Assembly (NCBI GenBank): GCA_964464435.1 | Contig: CAYXGE010000058.1 | Span: 1-12,094 of the forward strand | Source: CAYXGE01 sp964464435 | Lineage (GTDB): Bacteria > Pseudomonadota > Gammaproteobacteria > Burkholderiales > Methylophilaceae | Length of the DNA: 12,094 nucleotides | Direction: 5' to 3' | Shown: one piece after another, positions 6,319-12,094 of the stretch | How the letters are laid out: each line of letters opens with the position of its first letter | How positions within the stretch are numbered: the stretch's first letter is position 1 | Notes under the pieces: generated by a model | Seen by the model: the letters and a program-made list of their open reading frames with translations, nothing else | What the model was told of the DNA's origin: nothing | The model's database searches: none | Made by a program: the position numbers and the translations under genes

Positions 6319-7548
6319 TTATTGTAATGTCGCATGTTGCGCTAATACTTGATTAAGTTGCTTGAGCTTTAGCGAAACAAAACTACTTAACTCGCCCTCT
6401 AAACCATAAGACTGCGCTTTTTGATATGCACTCATTGCCTCTTGAGATTTGCCTTCAGCTTGCAATGAAACTGCCAAGCCAACCAACCATTTAACATCGT
6501 CACCATCCAGATTAATTGCAGTTTGATAATGTTTTACAGCGAGCGCATGTTGCTCAGTACGTTGCAATAACATGGCGTAAAACCCATGAAATGCGGCATC
6601 CTGTTTAGCATAAGGCAAACTTTTCTCTAAGGTACTCATCGCTTCAACTGATTGACCTGCATCTAATTGCAATCTGGCAAGCATGATGGCAAATCCTATT
6701 TGCTGAGGGTTAAGCAACAGGCCATCTTTTAACAATTGCATAGCCTCTGTGCGATGTTTATTTTCTACCAACAAGCCAACCAATACCTGCCTAATGTCAT
6801 CATTATTTGGGGACGTTGTCAGCGCATTCATCAGTTGATCTTGCGCCTCTTTTACTCGCCCTTGCTGAATAAGGCTCACCGCCTGATGATAGTCATTTAG
6901 CGCTTGCTGCGCTGGGGTTGTAACTTTATTAAATATTGGTTTTTCAATAGGCTTAAGCGTTGGACTCTTGCCTGCCAACTGCATAGGTATCGCTCCAGAT
7001 GATAACAATACATCTGAATTTTCAACCACCTCTGAAACAGTATTGCTAGAAGCCTCAGAGCTAATAGGCTGATTGATAGCTTTAGGTATTGGTATCAGTT
7101 GCTTGCTGGAGCTTTTGTGGTGAATTAAACCGTTTGCCAGGCTGATATGCAAGGTTTTATCTAAGCTTGGTTGAAAACTCAAATTCATTGAAGATTGTGT
7201 AGCCAACCCAAGACTTACCAGGGTTTGCGCTTGGATTGGTTTAAATACCATCGAAGCTGTATGTTCACTATGTGAGGTAACCATGTCTCGACCAATAAGG
7301 CTTTCTGATGACACAGCATGCGCACTTTTTAACTCAACGGTGGTTTTGCTGAGTAACGGCCAAACCAACTTAAAACCAGCAAAAATCAGTGCGCAAAGCA
7401 ACACTATCATCAGCACATAATACACATGCCGTTTTGATTGGCCAGTTTTTAATGGCACAGCCCAAGGCAAGGCGTCAGGTGGCTGAACTTGACCATTTGG
7501 CGGCTTGCGCTGCTCTAAATCATGTAGCATTTGGTTAATTAAACTCAT
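6319..7548 (-). CDS. mshN: MSHA biogenesis protein MshN (TPR membrane protein)
   Basis: The 409-residue product begins MSLINQMLHDLEQRK, the start typical of MshN-type proteins. A single membrane helix at about residues 41-65 (YYVLMIVLLCALIFAGF) leaves a short cytoplasmic N-terminus. A Ser/Pro-rich low-complexity periplasmic stretch of ~140 residues follows. The C-terminus (about 213-400) is made of TPR helices, e.g. NDYHQAVSLIQQGRVKEAQ, VGLLVENKHRTEAMQLL and LAVSLQAEGKSQEAM. MshN is an accessory part of the mannose-sensitive-haemagglutinin-type IV pilus; its exact partner is not shown here. The frame stays open to an ATG at 7620, but that would add 24 residues overlapping mshM and spoil the conserved start, so 7548 is used. 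It follows the mshM stop by 26 bp and is the last msh gene before convergent comF. Confidence 0.88.
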   Translation of the reverse strand: MSLINQMLHDLEQRKPPNGQVQPPDALPWAVPLKTGQSKRHVYYVLMIVLLCALIFAGFKLVWPLLSKTTVELKSAHAVSSESLIGRDMVTSHSEHTASMVFKPIQAQTLVSLGLATQSSMNLSFQPSLDKTLHISLANGLIHHKSSSKQLIPIPKAINQPISSEASSNTVSEVVENSDVLLSSGAIPMQLAGKSPTLKPIEKPIFNKVTTPAQQALNDYHQAVSLIQQGRVKEAQDQLMNALTTSPNNDDIRQVLVGLLVENKHRTEAMQLLKDGLLLNPQQIGFAIMLARLQLDAGQSVEAMSTLEKSLPYAKQDAAFHGFYAMLLQRTEQHALAVKHYQTAINLDGDDVKWLVGLAVSLQAEGKSQEAMSAYQKAQSYGLEGELSSFVSLKLKQLNQVLAQHATLQ

Positions 7549-7574
7549 TGCAAACTCAATATAAACTTTAATAT

Positions 7575-8486
7575 CTAACTGGGAAGCAACATGGTGACAC
7601 TTGCAACACACACCATGCATAGCAACTTAAAGTAAGCAAATATTGGCGGTTTCCAAGTATTTGATGCCGCCTTGGTATCCAATACTGCGGCCGCAATTTC
7701 ATTTACTGACACCGTTGTTTGGCCTTTACCGAAGGCAGCCAACATGGCTTTATGCGCCAAAATATTCACTAAACGAGGAATACCTTTTGATTTTGTATAA
7801 AGTAACCTTAATGCTGATGGCGTAAATACACGTCCACCCTGGTACCCCGCAATATGCAGGCGATGATTTAAATAAAATTGCAACTCATCACGGCTTAAAC
7901 GCGCTAGTTGATACTCAAAGGTAATGCGTTGTTTTAGCTGGCGTATTGAAGGATGATTAAGTTTATCTTCCAGTTCTGGCTGCCCAAAAATCACTACTTG
8001 TAGTAATTTGCGTTTTTCTGTTTCTAAATTACTTAATAAACGCAAAGCTTCCAGTGTTTCGGTTGGCATAGCTTGCACTTCATCCAAACACACCACAACA
8101 CGAGTATTTTGCTTAGCAAACTTTAGTAAACCCAAATTAAGCGCATTTAACAATTCATGCTGACCGCTTGTACTTGGCGCTTTAATACCTAACTCTGTTG
8201 CCAACATCATGAGTAAAGAACGGGGGACCAAGTAAGGGTTAGGAATATAGGCAAGCTTATACTGCACCCCTAGCAATGGGTCTGCCAAACTATTCATCAA
8301 TTTGCGACACAACAAGGTTTTACCTGTGCCCACTTCACCAGTAATTTTAATAAACCCTTCACCTGAGGAGACTGCAATTAACAGCGTATTAAGGGCTTCT
8401 TGATAGCTGTTTGAAGCAAAGTAAAATTCAGTATCTGGCGTAATGCTAAACGGAAACTCTTGTAATCCAAAATGATTGAGATACAT
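7575..8486 (-). CDS. mshM: MSHA biogenesis ATPase MshM (ExeA/GspA-like AAA+)
   Basis: The 303-residue product begins MYLNHFGLQEFPFSITPD, the usual opening of ExeA/GspA/MshM ATPases. It has Walker A GEVGTGKT at residues 50-57 and Walker B VVVCLDE at 130-136. The sensor-like FGQPEL (167-172) and the GIPRLVNILAHKA segment (235-247) match the AAA+ lid of this family. A hydrophobic segment at about 281-301 ends the protein, suggesting membrane anchoring, with no peptidoglycan-binding domain after it as in full-length ExeA. ExeA-type ATPases help insert or assemble the secretin in the envelope, and that role is inferred here from the adjacent mshL. The ATG at 8486 is 2 bp after the mshL stop. The Shine-Dalgarno AAGGGAG at 8493-8499 lies within the end of mshL. 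Confidence 0.92.
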   Translation of the reverse strand: MYLNHFGLQEFPFSITPDTEFYFASNSYQEALNTLLIAVSSGEGFIKITGEVGTGKTLLCRKLMNSLADPLLGVQYKLAYIPNPYLVPRSLLMMLATELGIKAPSTSGQHELLNALNLGLLKFAKQNTRVVVCLDEVQAMPTETLEALRLLSNLETEKRKLLQVVIFGQPELEDKLNHPSIRQLKQRITFEYQLARLSRDELQFYLNHRLHIAGYQGGRVFTPSALRLLYTKSKGIPRLVNILAHKAMLAAFGKGQTTVSVNEIAAAVLDTKAASNTWKPPIFAYFKLLCMVCVASVTMLLPS

Positions 8487-8488
8487 GG

Positions 8489-10225
8489 TTAGCTCCCTTC
8501 ATCAAGGGGTTGACGACGCATTTCTTGCAAGCGTTTTTGCGAAGCTAACATATCTTCGCCCCAGCTTTCAGCCCCCTGCACAACGGTAGCTTTGAGCAAA
8601 ATGACCAATTCAGTTTTGCTGGTTCTTGAAACATTTTGCCTAAAAGCATTACCCAGCCCTTTTATATCGCCCAAGCCAGGTACTTTAGAACGTGTATTAT
8701 TGGCGCTTTCAGTCATCAACCCCCCAATGGCAATCACATTGCCATCGCGGGTTCGTACAATGCTATCAGTCTCGCTAATAGTGCTAGAAGCCAACGGCAA
8801 ATTGACTTCGTTATTCACCCCTCCCAAACTGAGCTGTTTATTGACGGTAGTGACTTGGCTAATTGAGGGATGCATATGCAAGATAATATTGTCTTCTTTA
8901 TCAATTTGCGGGGTTACATCCAATGCAATACCTGAGAAAAATGGTTGTAAGGTGACTTGCGGCACAGTGGTGGTAGCACCCACCGAGGCGACTGTATTTT
9001 GCGAAACGCCAGTCACAAAAAACTCATCTGTGCCCACTTTTAGCACGGCTTTTTGATTGTTAATGGTGGCAATTCTTGGGCTAGAAAGCACCTCAACATC
9101 CCCCTGCGTTTCTAAAAAATTTATCAGTGCTGAGAAATTTACGCCTTGCAATGCTAATGCAAATAAAGGCCCGCCTAAGTTGGTAGCGCCACTGGCCAAT
9201 GTTGCGCCTTGAGTTGCAGTAATATTGGCATTACTCACTGCACCATTTGCAACATTATTTAAGGTTGTATTTGGGTTAATGCTACCCACAATACCGCGGC
9301 TACTTCCACTGCTTCCAAACACCGACCAATTCACGCCACTTTGCGAATCATTATTTAAAGTCACACTTAAGATTTTGGCTTCTAAAATGACCTGACGCTC
9401 AATATTAACTTGCATTAACTTTAAAAAAGTTTCTACATGACGAATCTCAGTTGGCATGGCGCGTACCACGATGACACCTGATTGCACGTTGACGACTACT
9501 TTTCTACCATTTTCATTGCCTATAATGCCATTAAGCGAAGCAATTAAATCTGGCCAAAAGTCATTGTGGGTGGTTGTGGTAATACTGCTACTCACCATTG
9601 CCGCTTGATTAATATTGCCAGTGCTACCTGCGGTATTACCCACTACCCCAGTGCCAACTCCTTGTTGCCCAGTGCCATTATTCGCATTGGATACAGAGCC
9701 CGACGTAACCTTGGTATCGGATGATCCATTACGTTGTCCGACAATATAGTTCACCTGAAACACCCGCGTTTGAATGGCTTGTGGCTCTACCATAATACGC
9801 GTACCTTCAACGCGATATTCATAGCCATATAGTTCGCGTAAAGCTTCCATTGCCTCTATTACAGTCACATCTTTCAAATTCACTGAAATCGTTCCTGCAA
9901 TATCAGGATGCAATAACATGCTGTAACGCGTGCCACTCACAATGCCCATTAACACCTGTGCAGCTGGGGCTTGATTAATCACCAAATCAAAGCGCGGCTC
10001 TAATTGTTTAGCCTTTGTTTTCGGCATTGCCATTTGAATTGGCGGCAATAGCGCATCACTGACAGCAGCAGGCATTGCAGGCTCTGGCTTCACTTTTTCA
10101 GAGGGCGTCAGCGCCTCTTGCATTTTGCTATTAAGGTTGTTTGGCTGTGCAGTTTCAAAGCTTGCGCACGCGCTTATCATCGGCAAGATAGCCATGAGTA
10201 AATATTGCATGATCAGTCGTTTCAT
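8489..10225 (-). CDS. mshL: MSHA pilus outer-membrane secretin MshL (lipoprotein)
   Basis: The 578-residue product should form the outer-membrane channel through which the pilus exits. A lipoprotein signal starts MKRLIMQYLL and ends in the lipobox ISAC with C20. A Pro-rich linker is followed by the short secretin/TonB N-terminal domain (about 78-150). An N-type domain (about 153-280) is interrupted by a Gly/Ser/Asn/Thr-rich stretch at about 165-220. The secretin barrel domain spans about 280-550: VEVLSSPRIATINNQKA (378-394), RTRDGNVIAIGGL (491-503) and VPGLGDIKGLGNAFR (515-529). The ATG at 10225 has a GAGAAG Shine-Dalgarno 4 nt upstream and a classic positively charged signal start. A GTG at 10237, overlapping the mshK stop as GTGA, would add four residues and is the alternative. 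Confidence 0.92.
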   Translation of the reverse strand: MKRLIMQYLLMAILPMISACASFETAQPNNLNSKMQEALTPSEKVKPEPAMPAAVSDALLPPIQMAMPKTKAKQLEPRFDLVINQAPAAQVLMGIVSGTRYSMLLHPDIAGTISVNLKDVTVIEAMEALRELYGYEYRVEGTRIMVEPQAIQTRVFQVNYIVGQRNGSSDTKVTSGSVSNANNGTGQQGVGTGVVGNTAGSTGNINQAAMVSSSITTTTHNDFWPDLIASLNGIIGNENGRKVVVNVQSGVIVVRAMPTEIRHVETFLKLMQVNIERQVILEAKILSVTLNNDSQSGVNWSVFGSSGSSRGIVGSINPNTTLNNVANGAVSNANITATQGATLASGATNLGGPLFALALQGVNFSALINFLETQGDVEVLSSPRIATINNQKAVLKVGTDEFFVTGVSQNTVASVGATTTVPQVTLQPFFSGIALDVTPQIDKEDNIILHMHPSISQVTTVNKQLSLGGVNNEVNLPLASSTISETDSIVRTRDGNVIAIGGLMTESANNTRSKVPGLGDIKGLGNAFRQNVSRTSKTELVILLKATVVQGAESWGEDMLASQKRLQEMRRQPLDEGS

Positions 10226-10233
10226 TAGTCTTC

Positions 10234-10602
10234 TCACTTATTCTTTACTATTGTTTTATTAAGTAACTTATTGTTATTCGCTGGCGTCTTTTCGATTGGA
10301 AACCGCATTTTTAACACCTGTTGTGAACCATCGGCAGCCCTTAAAATGGCTGAATTTTCACTTAATTTAACCAATTTATATTGTTCATACTGCTGACCAA
10401 GCGGCACCAACTTACCGTTAATAATGGCCGCCTGCTGTTGTGTCCCCAAAATGACTGATTGCAGTTCTGGATTAAGGTTTAGCGCCTGCTCTGCAGTCGA
10501 TGCAGGCATCCAAGCCATTGCAGGGGTCGTGGGGTCACGTAATGTATCGGCATATACATTTGCAGTCACACACATTAATAAGAATATTAAATAGTGAGCC
10601 AT
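10234..10602 (-). CDS. mshK: MSHA biogenesis protein MshK (periplasmic, PilP-like role)
   Basis: This small protein of 122 residues starts with a hydrophobic signal sequence (1-18), with probable cleavage after VYA. The mature part begins DTLRDPTTPAM, a motif resembling the RDPT/DPF starts of PilP/GspC-like pilus proteins. LQSVILG (47-53) and AIINGKLVPLGQ (59-70) fit the small beta domain that contacts the secretin. The tail is basic and Asn/Lys-rich. By analogy with PilP it should link the inner-membrane PilN/PilO-like pair to the secretin MshL encoded next. The ATG at 10602 has GGAG 5 nt upstream (10608-10611) and overlaps the mshJ end by 16 bp. The identification relies partly on position, because the family diverges quickly. 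Confidence 0.82.
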   Translation of the reverse strand: MAHYLIFLLMCVTANVYADTLRDPTTPAMAWMPASTAEQALNLNPELQSVILGTQQQAAIINGKLVPLGQQYEQYKLVKLSENSAILRAADGSQQVLKMRFPIEKTPANNNKLLNKTIVKNK

Positions 10603-11270
10603 GCCTGCTCCAGACTCAGTGTATACAATGTCATAGTGAGTTCGCTTACAGGATAATCCTTAGCCTGCAACTCACTTTCTCCCATATAAATTTGCATAGG
10701 TAATTGCTCTAGCGCAGTTACATATTGCAGTAAATCTAAATAATTGCCTGCAATGGTCATTTTCACGCCATGCTTAAATAAACCCATGTTTACTTCACTA
10801 TTGCTTTGCAAACGTGTTGCAGTAGTTGCCGTTGGTTTTTCACTGGCAATGTCTTCTGGGGCTAGCGTTTGCATAGCTACTAAATTTAGGGATGTACTTT
10901 TTTGCAATAACTTTTTGAGTAGGCTTGTCATAGCTTCTGGGCTTACTAGCTTGTCATTTAATGCATTTAGCGCTGCATTTTGTGTACGAATTTGCTCAGT
11001 GATGGCTTTAAGTTTTTGCTGATTTTGAGCGTCGGGATTTTCTACAGGATGCTGAGAAAAAGCAACAAGCTGTTGGTTAAGGTCTGCTGTCTGCGCTTGT
11101 GTTTGTGCTAACTCGCCGAGAACCGTTGCTTTTTTATCTAGCACTGGTCCAAGCAAGATAGCATTCAAGATTGCATAAATGACAACCATGCCAGCAATCA
11201 GCACCATCCAACGCTCCCGATGGTTAAGTGCCTCAATTTTACTGGTGATAGTTTGCCAATTCAGTGTCAT
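10587..11270 (-). CDS. mshJ: MSHA biogenesis protein MshJ (PilO-like)
   Basis: The 227-residue bitopic inner-membrane protein has a short cytoplasmic N-terminus and one membrane helix at about 21-42. A predicted coiled coil follows (about 47-110, rich in Q, A, L and K), then a small alpha/beta ferredoxin-like domain. The segment LFKHGVKMTIAGNYLDLLQYVTALEQLP (164-191) is characteristic of MshJ/PilO proteins. It should pair with the PilN-like product of the preceding gene to form the inner-membrane alignment complex. The start at 11270 overlaps the upstream stop as ATGA, with Shine-Dalgarno TGAGGTG at 11276-11282. The 3' end overlaps mshK by 16 bp. Confidence 0.88.
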   Translation of the reverse strand: MTLNWQTITSKIEALNHRERWMVLIAGMVVIYAILNAILLGPVLDKKATVLGELAQTQAQTADLNQQLVAFSQHPVENPDAQNQQKLKAITEQIRTQNAALNALNDKLVSPEAMTSLLKKLLQKSTSLNLVAMQTLAPEDIASEKPTATTATRLQSNSEVNMGLFKHGVKMTIAGNYLDLLQYVTALEQLPMQIYMGESELQAKDYPVSELTMTLYTLSLEQAWLTI

Positions 11271-11983
11271 GATTTCACCTCAGCAGGTTTTGCCTGTGGG
11301 GCATTCGCAAGCTCTGATGCGTTTGTTTTTTTAATTGCTTGCAATTCAAATTCAATATATTGCGGTGGTGCAACTGGCGCAGAAGTCGCTGCGCTGCTTG
11401 AAGCATTTTTTGCTGTGATTGACACCGCAGATGGTGTCACTCGCTTCATTTGTAAACCGCCAAAATGTTGACCGGAAAACACGTTTTCCTGACCAAGTTG
11501 TTGCATATAAAGCGGTAGTAAATTTTCATGTACACTGCGTCCACGTATCGTCATCGCTTGATGTTCAGCGTCTAAATTAAAACCTGTCAGCCACAAACCA
11601 TCCACAGACTGCCTTGCAAATCCGCGCATAGTATTCGCCAAACCAGAAGCAGTATTAGCTTTGGTTTTATTCACCATGTTCAATATGTGCGATTGCATCT
11701 GTTGTTGACCTTTAAGTTTCTCTAATTGCATTAATAGTGCCTGACTAGGCGCCCTTGGTGCGCGCATTGCCGTGGCTTGCGTAACTCTTGCTTGCACCTC
11801 TACTAAGGTTGCGTTTGCGCTATCTCTCTGCTGTATTGCCTGAGTAAGTGCTTGCTGACTTACCCAATACCAGCCTAACATCAATAGTGCGGAACACAGA
11901 TATACTGAGCTTATGGTAGCAGGTGTTAAAAAATCCTTTTGCTTAATAAGCGCGGTATTTATGAGGTTAATCTGCTGACTCAT
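11267..11983 (-). CDS. mshI2: PilN-like MSHA biogenesis protein (MshI2)
   Basis: The 238-residue product starts MSQQINLINTALIKQ, the PilN-type N-terminus (INL near the start) that binds the PilM-like partner. One membrane helix follows at about 23-41 (SSVYLCSALLMLGWYWV). A coiled-coil stretch (about 45-105) leads to a periplasmic domain with VDGLWLTGFNLDAEHQAMTIRGR (127-149), typical of PilN-family folds. An Ala/Ser/Pro-rich linker (about 188-207) precedes a short strand QYIEFELQAI and a polar tail. In many MSHA loci this PilN-like gene is annotated MshI2, distinct from the PilM-like MshI encoded just upstream. The ATG at 11983 overlaps the mshI stop as ATGA. Confidence 0.85.
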   Translation of the reverse strand: MSQQINLINTALIKQKDFLTPATISSVYLCSALLMLGWYWVSQQALTQAIQQRDSANATLVEVQARVTQATAMRAPRAPSQALLMQLEKLKGQQQMQSHILNMVNKTKANTASGLANTMRGFARQSVDGLWLTGFNLDAEHQAMTIRGRSVHENLLPLYMQQLGQENVFSGQHFGGLQMKRVTPSAVSITAKNASSSAATSAPVAPPQYIEFELQAIKKTNASELANAPQAKPAEVKS

Positions 11984-12094
11984 GGCACAATCTCCTCGCG
12001 CAATGCAGCCCCAATTACCGTAAATAATCTGGCTTGTTCGGTTAAATCATCGAGTCTTACCTCGTCGCCAAAATCAAAAATGTCAGCAAATTCA
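11980..12094 (-). CDS. mshI: MSHA biogenesis protein MshI (PilM-like), last 37 residues
   Basis: From the right edge the minus strand is open for 37 codons before a TGA at 11980-11982. The fragment includes DIFDFGDEVRLDDLTEQ and ends LFTVIGAALREEIVP. The IGAALRE ending is typical of actin-like PilM/MshI proteins, whose C-terminus closes the nucleotide-binding fold. The stop overlaps the mshI2 ATG as ATGA, the arrangement expected for a PilM-PilN pair. Only the C-terminus lies in the window, so the identity rests on this short tail and on the gene order. Confidence 0.8.
   Translation of the reverse strand, partial: EFADIFDFGDEVRLDDLTEQARLFTVIGAALREEIVP
11991..11997 (-). promoter_or_regulatory. 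Ribosome-binding site of mshI2
   Basis: On the minus strand the bases read GAGGAGA, 7 nt before the ATG at 11983 and inside the last codons of mshI. It supports this start and coupled translation. Confidence 0.65.

Noticed and set aside
6298..6321. Possible terminator between comF and mshN (AAGC-TATG-GCTT)
   Set aside because: The stem is only 4 bp and has no following T-tract on either strand, so it does not make a credible intrinsic terminator.
7549..7620. Upstream extension of mshN to an ATG at 7620 with a cysteine/histidine-rich start
   Set aside because: It would overlap the end of mshM by 46 bp, and the MSLINQMLHDLEQRK start at 7548 is the one conserved in the family.
8592..9056. 154-codon plus-strand open frame antisense to mshL
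   Set aside because: It lies opposite strongly conserved secretin motifs, lacks a recognisable domain and has the composition expected of a shadow frame.
6319..12094. Assignment of the right half to a type II secretion system or to the pilMNOPQ operon
   Set aside because: The combination of an MshM-type ExeA-like ATPase, a TPR protein with the MshN start, a MshJ-type PilO and a lipoprotein secretin in this order fits MSHA; Gsp genes such as gspD/E/F and a pilP lipoprotein are not seen.

Overview
This window is an ordinary, densely coding bacterial chromosomal segment. No intergenic gap exceeds about 65 bp. I saw no RNA genes, insertion sequences, CRISPR arrays or origins. The gene families and their arrangement (a bioB-F-H-C-D cluster next to comF, then an MSHA-type pilus locus, with moderate-to-low GC by eye) suggest a betaproteobacterium, plausibly a methylotroph of the Methylophilaceae. 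That placement is inferred from gene content and was not tested by a search.

Layout: (1) Positions 1-576 (+) hold the C-terminal part of argA (N-acetylglutamate synthase), cut by the window edge. (2) Positions 560-5538 (-) form one tightly packed biotin operon. In transcription order it is a small three-helix membrane protein of unknown function, then bioB, bioF, bioH, bioC and bioD. All junctions are 4-bp ATGA overlaps except bioB-bioF, which has a 51-bp gap. The operon covers pimeloyl-ACP synthesis (BioC caps malonyl-ACP, BioH removes the methyl cap) and three of the four ring-assembly steps (BioF, BioD, BioB). bioA is not in the window. (3) Positions 5539-5602 form a 64-bp divergent intergenic region carrying a good candidate promoter for the biotin operon. 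(4) Positions 5603-6301 (+) encode a ComF/GntX-family phosphoribosyltransferase-like protein. (5) Positions 6319-12094 (-) hold a run of MSHA (type IV pilus) assembly genes. In transcription order these are mshI (partial, running off the right edge), a PilN-like mshI2, mshJ, mshK, mshL (outer-membrane secretin lipoprotein), mshM (AAA+ ATPase) and mshN (TPR membrane protein). They are coupled by overlaps or very short gaps.

The MSHA genes encode the trans-envelope alignment and secretin half of a pilus machine: PilM/N/O/P/Q-like parts plus the accessory proteins MshM and MshN. The extension ATPase (mshE), platform protein (mshG) and pilins are not downstream of mshN, because mshN runs into the convergent comF gene 17 bp away. 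They must lie upstream of the window or elsewhere.

I did not find a convincing undescribed system. The items most worth a second look are the unidentified membrane protein translationally coupled to bioB, the early end of the MSHA locus at mshN, and the low-complexity insertions in MshL.
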